This document shows positions 32,784 through 44,079 of a DNA stretch of 64,000 bases, one piece after another. The notes beneath the pieces are model-generated. The model was not told the origin of the DNA. It saw nothing but the letters and a program-made list of their open reading frames with translations, and did no database searches. Positions within the stretch are counted from its first letter, which is position 1. Each line of letters begins with the position of its first letter. The stretch is from Amphiduros pacificus. Lineage: Eukaryota; Annelida; Polychaeta; Phyllodocida; Hesionidae. Made by a program: the position numbers and the translations under genes. Location of the stretch: positions 22,168,666 to 22,232,665 of the forward strand of contig OX439012.1 in assembly GCA_949316495.1 (NCBI GenBank), written 5' to 3'.

Positions 32784-34626
32784 CTGGCTGTCTGTGGAGA
32801 GAAGGATGGATCCCTGACAACAGAGGCATCTGATTTGCGGAGGGTCCATCCGCTCCCATCCAGGGATGGTGCAATTTGTTGTCACTAGGTGGCAGCACGG
32901 GTGCCTCAAAGTGGCGATATGGGTGGTGTGCAGAGCTCGGCCATGTATCCTGTGGAGGTGGAACATTTGACTCTTGCTGCATAATGTGTGACTCTAGGAA
33001 TGGATACGGATGATGGTCAGGCTGCGGGTTGAAGCTGGGCTTCTCGCTTGGCATAACACTCGCTGACACTACTGGCTGCTCAGCTGGTTTATTTTGCAAC
33101 TTTTCCTGTGAGGGAGTTTCGTATAGTTTTAGTTTTTTATACTGATTCCCATAGCCTTGATTCCGATGGACTTTGGGTCCAGAATTGGCAGGGTCTGTCT
33201 CTTCAAATATGATGAAATCTGAAACGTTTTCTGTTTTATGGTGTAGTTTTCGGATATGTTCTCGTATGTTTCCTGAGCGAGAAAATTTGCTCTGGCAAAT
33301 AGTACACCTGTATGGCTTTTCACCTGTGTGTATTCTCATATGTATGGCTAATTCTGATGTATTTCCAAACCGTGATGTGCATTTTTCACAAGGAAATGGC
33401 TTCTCACCTTTGTGTCTTCTCACATGATTTGAGAGATGCGACTTCCGTTTGAAGGTTTTGCCACACTCTGGACAAGTGTGGGTACGTTCTGCAAGATGAT
33501 ATTTTATATGTTGATTAAGATAGGATAGCGTGTGCTGACCGCGGCCACAGATGTTACAAATAAATCGTCTCTCTGCTGTATGTGCAATCAAGATGTGATC
33601 GTTCAGCTGCCTCCGTCGCCCAAAGCTTCGTTCACACATCTGACACTGATGCGCCCTCTGTTCAGTGTGCACCCATTTATGACTCTTTAAAATGGCGGAG
33701 GTTTTAAATCGATCGCCGCATGTTTCACACACATACGGCCGGTCAGTGGAGTGGATCTTGAGATGTGCTTTCCAAGTTATATAGGACCTGAAGCCCTTGC
33801 CGCATACATGACACGTATATGGCATCTCTCCGGTGTGAATTCTCTTGTGTACAGCCAACTGCTGAATTCGTTTAAATCTCTGGTTGCAGACATCGCACTC
33901 ATGGATCTTTTCTTTTGTGTGAGTCAGTTTGTGTGTTTTCCAGTTTGTGTGCCATCTAAAGGTCTTGCCACAGATCTCACAGGTATAAGGTCTCTCTCCG
34001 GTATGGTTCCTCATGTGAATCTGAAGTTCCGATCGCATCCGGAACACTTTACCGCAAGATTCACATTCGTGAGGCTTCTTTTTTTCTTTCATCTTCTGGT
34101 AAGGTTTTTTGCCTGTATGCGTTTTCAAGTGTACCCTGTAATCGTACACATTGGGATGTTGCGACTGACAGAACTGGCAGCTGTATGGTGCCTCTTCTGT
34201 GTGAGACTTGAGATGTCCCCGGATGCCACTCGGGTAACCATAAGTCTGGCCGCACACATCACACTCGTAAGGCATTTTCCGTAATTTTCTCCGGTTTTCA
34301 ACCTTAGGTTCTTTCCTGGGGATGCTTTGTTCACTTTCCGGGTGTGAATCATACCCCGGTTCATCTTGCCTATCACTTTCCGGGTGTGATTCATACCCCG
34401 GTTCATCTTGCCTATCACTTTCCGGGTGTGATTCATACCCCGCTTCATCTTGTCTATCACTTTCCGGGTGTGATTCATACCCCAGTTCATCTTGTGTGTC
34501 AGATATTTCACTCTTTACATCTTGATCAGAAACATCCGGCTGATATCCCTTCTCTGATTCTGGACCATCGTCGTCATCAAACTCCTTTTTGATTTTTACC
34601 TCATTCTGTATGGTATCCAGCTCCAT
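32784..34626 (-). CDS. C2H2 zinc-finger protein exon with 12 fingers and a repeated acidic N-terminus
   Basis: An acceptor (TGATTTCAG) lies directly before ATG at 34624-34626. The protein starts MELDTIQNEVKIKKEFDDDD. It then has a four-fold 14-residue repeat (SDRQDEPGYESHPE and variants), then twelve C2H2 fingers from CDVCGQTY to CTICQSKF, with TGE(R/K)PY linkers in several places. A Pro/His-rich tail ends SGIHPSLHRQP at a strong donor (CAG then GTATGT). If the donor is ignored, the frame runs another 54 codons through repetitive DNA to a stop at 32620. If it is used, the phase-1 end matches the exon at 30561-30638. It is likely a nuclear DNA-binding regulator and a tandem paralogue of the 15-finger exon downstream. 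Confidence 0.85.
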
Positions 34627-36490
34627 CTGAAATCATTCAATATTTGGTATTCAATACTGAGAAAAATGATGATAAAAATCAGTTAATTCTTGTTGCACTT
34701 AAAAAGATATAAATTGACCAAATAATATAAATTATCTGTTTGAGACTTTGCATTCTCCAATTTCAAAATAACACAAAAATCCACAATACTTCAAATACTT
34801 TCATCCTAACAAGATATGTACTCATGTGCACCTTGTTTAATCATGGAATGAATAATATCCCAAGATAAAAAGGAATGAAAACAAAGACAAATATTAACTA
34901 TTTTATTTGGAAATATCTCTATGTCTGAATTTGTTAAGCTGTTGTGATTAATTTGTGCCACAATAATCAGTCAATGAGTTGAATTTCTGAATAACATCTC
35001 TCATTGCATGTAACACCATTCAGACAGCAGAATTTGATGGGATTCCGAGTTTCAAATTTTAAATCCTCTCATTAGTTTCAAATTTCAACTCTTCTCATCA
35101 GTTGCAAATTTACTGCTCTCATCTATGAAAAAAACTTAAAAACTTAAAAGGACCTATTGACCAGATCATTTTCGGATATAAACGGCATGACCAAATAAAA
35201 GCAGATGACAAATGCTTGGGTCAAATGTCACGCTCTGTTGATGAAGAGGGAGCATCAATTAATTATCAGGCCTTTTTGAGGACACAAAATTAAGCACATG
35301 TACATGATTGGTACTTATTTGCATGTATTTAATCGATGAAACAGTCAATAACATTTGGGGAAAGAAATCATTCAGGATGTGTAAGTGGCCACAAAGTACA
35401 ACTGAACACATAATTCTTAGTAATGGGTGGCAGAGTAGGAGTTTAGCTTGTGCTCAATCCTCTCAAAGTTTGATTAAAACATCTTTATGAAACAATTTTA
35501 AATGACAGGTAGACTTGTGTAATCAAATGTGTTTAACCTTCACCATTATAAATAATATGTTTACCACTTTGTTGTGAACTTGGAGAGGAATGAACACATC
35601 AAACTCTGGCACCAGTACTAGTGCCAGTAGTTGTAATAATGTACTGATCAAACTTCAAAGTGTTTCCTTGTTGAGCTTCTGGGAATCTAATTATGTGTTT
35701 GTCGATAGGCCTCTAAGAACTTGTAGTATGGGATACTGATGGACGCTAAAACATTCATAAGCTTACCTTTCCTTCAGTAACTTGGTCTCACTGACTCTGA
35801 ATGTTCTACAATAAGAGTAAATAATTGTGTTGGCTTCACTTCTCCTCCATTTTAGCGGAAGTAAACCAAATTTTGAAGAAGCTGGTTTCAAACACTGAAG
35901 AGTTGAATGATCAGGGATCAATCAGTATTTGAAATAATGCATTAGACTCCCCTGCTTTCACCATCGACACCAATAACAGCCCCAGATGGGTTGGAGAGCA
36001 TTGTCTCGCCTTCATGGTCACGGTGATTAGTAAGAAAGTACTTGATATAAAAACTGATTTAAATATATTACTCTCAGTTTTAAGGAAAGTTAGTTAAAAT
36101 AATTAACTTAAAACAAGTGCTGATTAAAAAAAATATCCTGAGCTTTAATGCACATGTCATATAGTAAAAGGAAAAGCTAAAAGAAATGTCAGTACCCTCA
36201 CATATGCCTGAAATACAAAATATTTTGAAAATAATATTTGACCTTGAAATGACCTTGATATGACCTTGAACACAGAAAACTGAGAAAATCAACATTTTCT
36301 TTTAGCATATTAACATTTATTGAATCTGTAGTTCAAAATATTTGTCTCAGCATATTCCCGCCAATATTCTTTTCTGGTCCAATTTGGTATGTCTCAAGTT
36401 ATTGATTTTGAATGAGGTGTATCTTTGCTCAAAAATCCGCTTTATTTATTACTTTACAAGTGCCTTCGGCTGGAAGGGGTTGCAATCCCT
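34627..36490. other. Upstream region of the zinc-finger gene
   Basis: Apart from the candidate leader exon, no gene is seen. A short repetition of TTTCAAATTT..A.TCCTCTCAT occurs near 35045-35120. Confidence 0.5.
35767..35805 (-). other. Candidate 5' UTR exon of the zinc-finger gene
   Basis: On the minus strand, TTTACTCTTATTGTAG precedes a 39-bp segment ending GAAAG with donor GTAAGC. Since the next coding exon begins right at its ATG after an acceptor, a noncoding leader exon is needed, and this fits. It is only a short signal match. Confidence 0.35.
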
Positions 36491-36494
36491 CACA

Positions 36495-36634
36495 CAGCCA
36501 GCCATTTCTCGCACATGTAGCTATCTCTCACTTATGCAGCTATCTCTCACTTGTATTAATCTCTCACATATGCAGCTATCTCTCACTTATGCAGCTGTCT
36601 CTCACTGTTGTAATTATCTCTCACTGATGTAGCT
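36495..36634 (+). repeat. CTCTCACTTATGCAGC minisatellite, left half
   Basis: Six or so units of about 18-19 bp (GCAGCTATCTCTCACTTAT). It abuts the left end of the Ngaro element and resumes at 41395, so the element inserted into this array. Confidence 0.8.
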
Positions 36635-37235
36635 TTTGGAACAAACTTACATCAGGCTACAAATATATTTTGAAAAACATTTTTATTTGAAATTGCCCTT
36701 CCTGTCCAATCCACAATCGCCACATACATATGCATATATAATGGTACATATTACATATTACATAAGATACAAATAAAACTGAACCAAACAGAAACGGATA
36801 TAACACAGTGGCTCTCCCTGTCGCCACTGTGGAGAGTGACATAAAATGTTCAACGGGTAATTTTTCGCCTGATTACAATTTGGAACAAACTTACATCAGG
36901 CTACAAATATATTTTGAAAAACATTTTTATTTGAAATTGCCCTTAATAGCGAGTAATAAACTAAATAGTTTGAATATGCTAAAAAACTATTATGCATTAC
37001 ATGTATATAATAATTGCTATGGCTATACAGGTATTTATATGAGGAAAACCTAGCATACAATAGCTAAAGTAATAAACATGATAGTGAACCATACATGAAG
37101 AATATCAGAACAAGTTTATACTAGTATGCTACTTTTACATTTGATACAATAAACACTGTGCAACTTGAAAATAACCACGATTATTTTAAAATAACACCAA
37201 GGCTAAATGAAACAGCCAAACGTCCACCAATGCAC

Positions 37236-38250
37236 TCATAGATTCATCATGTCCTCAGAATAAGTGCTGGGTACTTGTGAATGCACATAATGTTCATTGA
37301 ACACAGTTTGTGTCTTCCACCGTCCAATTTTCATTGCCTCTTGAGGTGTGCAGAGCCCCTCAGTTACAGCATGCGTGGCGCCTGTTGGTCTGAATGATTT
37401 GGCAGAGATGCCCTGATTGGCCAGTCCAGCTGCACCAATGGCATCCTCCATGGTTTGCCCAACAGTGGCAGCACCGATTGCATTGTACGGGGCTTGCAAA
37501 GCCAGGAATACCGGCTTGGACTCTGGCGGGCGGCAGTGGTTTGTGCGATGGATGTACACACGCAAGGCAGATACCGGGTCCAGCTTGGGGTCCTTGGCTG
37601 GAGGGAGGGTTACCTGGAATCCTGTACGATGCGTGTCATTTTTTATCCCCAGGAAACTGACCTTGACCTTGTTCTCATCCAAAAATTCCACGTGCTTCAT
37701 GGAGAACACAGTGGAATATGATTCACCCGAAATAGGGTCATAGATGACGCCCTTTGGGGCAATGTCTGATGGCCGTAGCATCAAACTCAATGCAAGCAAT
37801 GTTATAGTTTTCATTCGCAGGTCTTTTATAGACAGATCCTCATTGTCTTTCCATGTCATGAACATATCCCGGAAAGGTTTGACTGGCATTACCAGTGACT
37901 TCTCCATCACTTCTGTTGTACCAGATTTCACCAATGCACTTGTCAAGTATTTGATCTCAGGTGTGTGGACTGGCGACTCCACTCCAAGACCTTCATACAG
38001 ATGGGACAAAGCTGCAGTGGTGGTGTGCAGTTTTGGCCGCGGTTTCTTTGATGAGTCAGCAACCAGACATAGGAAATCTGCAACAAGCCGTGTCTCAGCT
38101 GGAGGACAAGGGTCTATTGGCCGATCCAGGAAGATTGTGAACTTGGTCAGCACCCTGTTGTACTCTTCTCGGGTGGATGTTGCCCAGGCGTGGATGAACT
38201 GTCCAATTGCCCGTGGCGACCACCCTTGCTTGGCAAGCCGCCTTTGCCAG
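37236..38250 (-). mobile_element. Ngaro element: tyrosine recombinase region
   Basis: The C-terminal part of the pol region shows the phage-integrase-like fold signature: MLRPSDIAP with the first catalytic Arg, SFRPTGATHAV around the second Arg box, and a final FNEHYVHS with the nucleophile-type Tyr. It replaces the DDE integrase of LTR elements. Confidence 0.8.
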
Positions 38251-38809
38251 ATATCCTCCATGCGAATAACTGCCACCGTGGATTTCGGAGCGGCTCTGGT
38301 GTTGGCGCCATTGTCCACACTGTGCGTCTGGAGAACGGTAGTTTGATTGGTGGAGCTATCGATAGGCTCATCAACTTGTTTGCCCATGGTTGGGTGGGCC
38401 ACCAGGGGGCTACTATGGTGGCTGTTGCTTGCTGGCTCTGGATAATTTCCAACACTCTGGGTATCAGTCTGAATGGGGCATTGACCCAGTTGTTGTGTGT
38501 TTGCCAGTCCTGCTGGCTCAGAGCATCCACTTCGCTGGTGAGGGGATCCCAGTAGAGACTGTTGTATGTTGGCACTTGGGCGTTTTCCATACTGGCGAAC
38601 CGATCGATGCTGTGTGGACCCCATACCCGGTCGATATGGCGGAACAAGCCTGGGTGAAGCTGCCAACAGTACTGGGTCGGAACGCGAGATAGACTGTCCG
38701 CATGCGTATTCAAGGTACCAGCGAGGTGCTTTGCGGACAGGTGGATGTTGTGGTCGTGGATGTTGTGGTCGTGGGCCTCCACCTAGGCGGTTGATGAATG
38801 CTGCTGTAG

Positions 38810-40055
38810 TTACGTTGTCGGTAAGGAATTGGACGGATCTGCCATGAGCTCCCTGTAGTTGCTTGGCATGTATGCCATGCGCTGGTTCCAGTATCCCATA
38901 GCCTCCCTGCCATCCCAAACTGCGCCCCAACCAGTCTGGGATGCGTCGGACTTGACTTGGGCGTCGATTGGGCGGGCCTGTATGACCCGACCATTCCAGT
39001 TTTTGGCTGCATGGAGCCACCATTCTAGATCCTCCTGTGCTCTTGGACTGATGCAAAGAGTATCGTCCCAGCTGCCCCTCAGGGCGATGTCTCGGTACAC
39101 ATTCCTGAGCAGGAGTTTTGCCGGCATAATGGCCTTGCTCATTGCCACACACTGACCTGCTATACGGGCCAGCGTCCGTACAGGGATATGTTCCATTTTG
39201 CGCACCCTCCGAATGTCTCTGTGGAGTTTGCGCATGCGCTCTGCTGGCACCCGTATCTCTGGATACCCACTTTGGCCACAGCTGGTGACGCTGTAACCGA
39301 TGAAACGCTGTGTGTTCTTGGGGATCAACTGGCATTTTTTCCACTGAATGCTCCACCCCAATTTAATAAATGTCCTGAGAAGTGTGTGTTTGCTCTCGTC
39401 AATACTAACACTCTGATTACAATGAAATATGTCATCTACAAAGGATACAAGTCTGAGGCCCTGTTCACGCAAGTATTGTATCACTGGTCGAACAGTTTTA
39501 CAGAAATAATACCCACTGCACTTGAGACCAAATGGTAGAACTTTCCAAATATAATAGATTCCACGCCAACAAATTCCCAAATATTTTCAAAAATCTCTGT
39601 GTACTGGAACGTGGTGGTAACCTGATTTTTTATCTACAGTGACAATGCTGTCATTGGTTTGTATGGTCTCAATTACAGTAGATATGTCCTCATTCCTGAA
39701 TGATTTGTCTACAATATGTTCATTCAACACACGATTGTTTACCACTAGTCTGTAAGTGTCAGGTTTTTTGGGGGCCACTGATATGGGCGATACACAATGG
39801 GGTACGTATCCCGGCTCACACTTAGCAATAGCACCAGAATCAAGTAATGATTTTATTTCAGAATCAACAAACTTTCTCTGCTTGTCTGAGAAATGCTTGG
39901 TGTTGTTTATAACAAAACTAGGAGGAATGTCAGAGAATGGGATACGCACGCCTTCGTCTATCCAATTCAATACACTGTTTGGACAACCAATTTGCCTCCA
40001 CTGTGGCAAACACTTTCTCAGAGAGCCAGCTTTAAATGGCCCGAAACACATTTGA
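38810..40055 (-). mobile_element. Ngaro element: reverse transcriptase and RNase H region
   Basis: DIRS-type RT motifs are visible, including YRLVVNNRVLNEHI and the catalytic SFVDDIFH. They are followed by an RNase H-like region with VKSDASQTGWGAVWDG. This RT class groups with LTR-type polymerases but is coupled to a tyrosine recombinase. Confidence 0.85.
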
Positions 40056-40331
40056 CAAATTCAATAACAAAAACCAATACAACACAAACTGAAAATCCAG
40101 TAGGATGCATAGATCACTGTACAAACATATACACTATGCAGCATGCAAAGTGACAACCTATTTTTTAACACTGCACAAATATATCAACTTGCTTATATTG
40201 AAATATATACAATAAACTTTGGCAAACAAGTACCAGAATCAATACACAATTTATAATAACACTGAACTAATACAGTAAATTCGGATCTACATGTAAATTT
40301 GACTGCTGAGAGCAAACACCATATGAGAACA

Positions 40332-40913
40332 CTAGTCCTGTGGATCGTTGTATGTGTTGTTGAAATTGCGACCTGGCTGACGGTCTCCCGGTGTGGACGG
40401 CATGTTCCTGTTGGCCCAGGATGAGAAATTGTCTCCCCGTCGCTGAAACCTATTCCTGAAACCACCTCGTCCTTGGTATTGTGAACCCTGTTGAGATGGT
40501 TTGGTTTTGCTTGTGGTATTCAGCTTCGCAGCATGTGCTGATAGCTCACTAGCTGTTTTGAGAGCTTCCTGGTGCCGCAAACTCAGTCCGGAGGTGTGTT
40601 TGGTCATCTGCTTGAACCATTTGGTTGTGGTGTCATCAAAACCGCCCTTGACAACGACCACGGCGTATTCGTCTCTCAGCCACTCAAGTTGAGCTTGTTG
40701 TATAGTGAACAGGTTATATAGGTCCTCAGCAGTAATGGGTTTTTCTGAAGGGTCTAATAACATCAACTGGCGAAGGGACGCCTCCGAAAACCTTGCACAT
40801 TTTGAAATTACATTGAATGTTGGTAACTCAGTTTTGGCAATTCCTGTCTTAGAGTCAAATAATTGCAGCTCTGGGGGTAGTCTGGGCAGCTTGGTCTTCA
40901 GGGACGTATCCAA
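40332..40913 (-). mobile_element. Ngaro element: gag-like region
   Basis: A region encoding an acidic N-terminal half and an Arg/Gly/Gln/Asn-rich C-terminus typical of DIRS-order gag-like nucleic-acid-binding proteins. It precedes the RT region in the minus-strand order, as in the family. Confidence 0.65.
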
Positions 40914-41394
40914 GGCTTGAAACTGTTCCTGGATGTGCCTGGATACACTGGGCTCAGTGGGGCCAGGGGACCTTACCCAAGGGTCATAGATAATATCTGG
41001 GGCTTGGCTATACTGCCTGATATTAGGGTCTGCCTCTTGTACATGCTCACCACCAAAATCACCACATGGCTGGAGGCCATCTGGAATGATTGTCTTTTTT
41101 GCCTGTCTGTGACAAAATTTTTACTTGCCCCAAAACTGTCTTTACTCTTGACATTCTCTAATTTTTCAAGCCTCTCAGCTGTCTCATGGCCTTGCACTAC
41201 CAGATGTCATACATCTTTACAGAGGCTGGTAACTAATTCTTCCAATTTTTGAGGTGGAAGGTCCGTCATCGTAGAACATGTTCTGTGGCGAATTGTGAAC
41301 CAAACAGAAATGGATATAACACAGTGGCTCTCCCTGTCGCCAATGTGGAGAGTGACATAAAATGTTCAACGGGTAATTTTTCGCCTGATTACAA

Positions 41395-41550
41395 ACCTCT
41401 CACTTATGCATCTGTCTCTCATTATTGTATCCATCTCTCACTTGTGCAGTTGTCTCTTACTTTTGCAGCTCTTACTTTTGCAGCTCTTACTTTTGCAGCT
41501 CTTACTTTTGCAGCTCTTACTTTTGCAGCTATCTCTTGTGCAGCTAGTGT
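41395..41550 (+). repeat. CTCTCACTTATGCAGC minisatellite, right half
   Basis: Units of CTCTCACTT.TGCA are followed by five perfect 15-bp units of TTTTGCAGCTCTTAC. It is the continuation of the array cut by the Ngaro element, and it directly precedes the start of the large Gypsy-type element. Confidence 0.8.
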
Positions 41551-42301
41551 AGGATATAGAATACACACCCAGAGACTCTCAGAAATACATAAACATTCAT
41601 AGACAATAATGCACGATACTGATGGTTGATGAGTCACCATAACCACCACTCCGTGAAAGTCACGTGTAAGAGGGACGAGCCTAAGTTAGATACGCAGGCA
41701 GGACGAGTCCATCTGATGACGGGTGAGGAAGCCACGTAGGCAAACCCCCACAGATGACGCGGAGTGGCCCCTTAAAAGAGACGCGCAACCGTGGATCCGG
41801 GTTCAGACCGCAGTTCAGAAGTAGATGCAGGGCAGTCACGCAGAGCACAGAGTCAGACCCCAGTCTAGGAGCCAAGAAGGAGATCAACGACCACTTGCCA
41901 CGGAAGATCCATGACTCTCAGTATCATGACCACATAGACTTGGGTGTTTAGCATATAGTCAGGGTTTCATAAGTATCATGCAAAGTTGGTAATTCACATG
42001 CCTCGCTCATTGCCATGCCGGCCTAGCCAGACAAGCAGGGATCACAGCATTGAATAAAGGTAACTATTACACTGTGTATATCCTGTGTCTGCAGTCCTTA
42101 CTTCCCGTCATTTATATGAGGGTATGACATGATAGCTAGGATCCGTGCCCAAACTCACAGCCAGCGAGTCAGCGAGCTATGGTTAACAAGTACAGTACAG
42201 TACGATAGAGTAGGACAGATTAGAGTATCTATCTAATTGGTAGAGTATTGATCCCCCGTCCACGTCCCCCAACGACGGATACTCTCCATTAGTGGGTAAC
42301 A
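41551..42301 (+). mobile_element. Gypsy-type element: probable left LTR and primer-binding site
   Basis: The segment begins TGTAGGATATAG and ends GGGTAACA. It contains a TATA-like CCTTAAAAGAG (41770) and an AATAAA (42053), in the order expected for U3-R-U5. TGGTGGAGAATATCCG follows at 42305, as a primer-binding site would. Without a second copy the boundaries are tentative. Confidence 0.45.
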
Positions 42302-42355
42302 ATATGGTGGAGAATATCCGAATCGATCCATGGCTTTGAGCGTTGCTGATACTGT

Positions 42356-44038
42356 ATGGAGATCCTGACTGCCGCCCTGTTACTTGAATATAAGTCTATG
42401 TTGCTCCGGTCTTCTAAAAAGCTTTCCACCAAGCTGCAAGTGGCTCGTGATCCTCCGCTAGCTGAAGATGATTCTACATCTGCAGGTGAGTTTGATTTAC
42501 TTTTCCAAGATTCCTCCGAGAGACAAAATGACCTCGTGAGTGGTTCCGTACGCGTGGAACCCCCCTCTAGCCCTTCCTTGTCAGATCTCAACTCTTCTTC
42601 TGGTGTGCACACCTCCCCGTCTTTTAGTGGTAGCAAGGCTCCTTTGTCTCATACATCTGCCAGTACAGGCAGCACTTTTCCGCTTCACCCTCGCGCTTCT
42701 ACCTCATCTGACTCCGACTCAGATTCGGACGTTCAATTTGGCCCCTTCCTCGTCGCAGAGAACGACCGAGAGGCTTTCCCCATACCAAAAGCGCCTATCA
42801 AGTTTGCTAACTCTGACAATTCGGGTCCTGATCGCTCCCGATCCCCCTCGGTAGAGATGGCTGAAGGTGAGAATGTACAAGAGATGCTACATCAAATTAT
42901 AGACCACTTGCGCAGCATTGATATTGCCGGTGCTCAGACTGACATTGTAGACATGTTGAATGCACAGTCGAAAGATAACAAAATCCACCAACAGAGACAA
43001 GGTTCTAAGTCGCTTCTCCCCCCTCCATTTTATGGCAGATCCACGGATGATCCCCTCCGTTTTATGAACAAATTCCTTACTTACACCCAACTTTCCCATA
43101 CCCCCGCAGATTTGAAAGTGCCCGCTTGTCGCATGTTGCTACATGGCGCAGCAGACGTTTGGTACCTTTCCCTGCCCCCAGATGTCACTAGCTCTTGGGA
43201 TTCCTTCTATGCAGCTTTTGTCAAGTTTTTCGGCAGTGAGACGAACGCTTGGCTGCTCGAGCAATCTTTGGATGCTAGAAGTCAGAAAAAGAAAGAATCT
43301 GCTGAAACGTACATCAATGATGTCCTCAGTCAGTGCCAGAGGTTGCAAAAAGATGATATGGAGACTAAGAAAATATTGGTTAGGGGTCTCCTCCCTAGTC
43401 TCAAAGCTTTTGTGGTGGGGAAGTCGCCTAAAACACTTGATGACACCATTGAACAAATTAAATTAGCTGAAACAGTTTGTACAATGACTAGTGATTCCTC
43501 CATCACTTTAAATGGGTTAGATTCACCACCCGACTCCACGTCTCAGTTTTTGGCACAGCAATCCTCCACTTTGGCTGCCCTCCGTGAAGAAGTCGCAGAT
43601 GTTGGGAAAGGGCTACATAGGCTTGGCAACCGTCCAGAGGAGGGCGACTCCTTCTGTTTTTTCTGCAGAAACTCCGGTCATTGGATCAGAGATTGCAAGG
43701 CGCGCCATGACTGCAGTTTCTGTGGACGGGACTCTCACCTGTCTATCTTCTGCCCCGATAAATTCTGTGCTTCCCGTGATCAGGCCCCCCGTACCCCCCC
43801 GAGGTCAGACAACCGTTCTAACCGCCCTACTGGCCGTTTCGAGACAGGGTATGGCCGGGACCGTTATGAACAAAATAACGGTAGAAACAGTCTGCGCCCA
43901 TCCCAAAATAGACCTTATTCAAACAACAGGCAGGGAAACGATGGTAGATATAATTCGAGCCGCCCCACTTTTAATGACCAACGCCGCTCTGGGCCAAGAC
44001 AGGACAGTAGGCCTCAATATCGGCAGGAAAACTACTAA
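42356..44038 (+). mobile_element. Gypsy-type element: gag
   Basis: A long Ser-rich N-terminal half is followed by a capsid-like retrotransposon gag domain (FYGRSTDDPLRFMNKFLTYT). Two zinc knuckles of CX2CX4HX4C type follow (CFFCRNSGHWIRDC and CSFCGRDSHLSIFC), then an Arg/Asn-rich basic tail. The order is normal for Ty3/Gypsy gag; the reading frame looks whole. Confidence 0.88.
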
Positions 44039-44079
44039 CTCCTGTCCCGCCCCGTGAGCCACGTGATAGGAGTAGTAAT

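Larger units (their letters stand above)
36635..41394 (-). mobile_element. Ngaro-like tyrosine-recombinase (DIRS-order) retrotransposon
   Basis: A 4.76-kb element on the minus strand, treated as a fossil. Its ends have the split direct repeat layout characteristic of Ngaro elements: a 98-bp repeat at the 5' end (41297-41394) recurs near the 3' end (36781-36878), nested between two copies of a 66-bp repeat (36879-36944 and 36635-36700). Parts in order are a gag-like region, a reverse transcriptase/RNase H region and a tyrosine recombinase. The two 66-bp copies are the same and the 98-bp copies differ at about two sites, so it looks young. The coding part has perhaps one or two breaks. It sits in a minisatellite, with no long target duplication, as expected for recombinase-mediated insertion. 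Confidence 0.88.
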
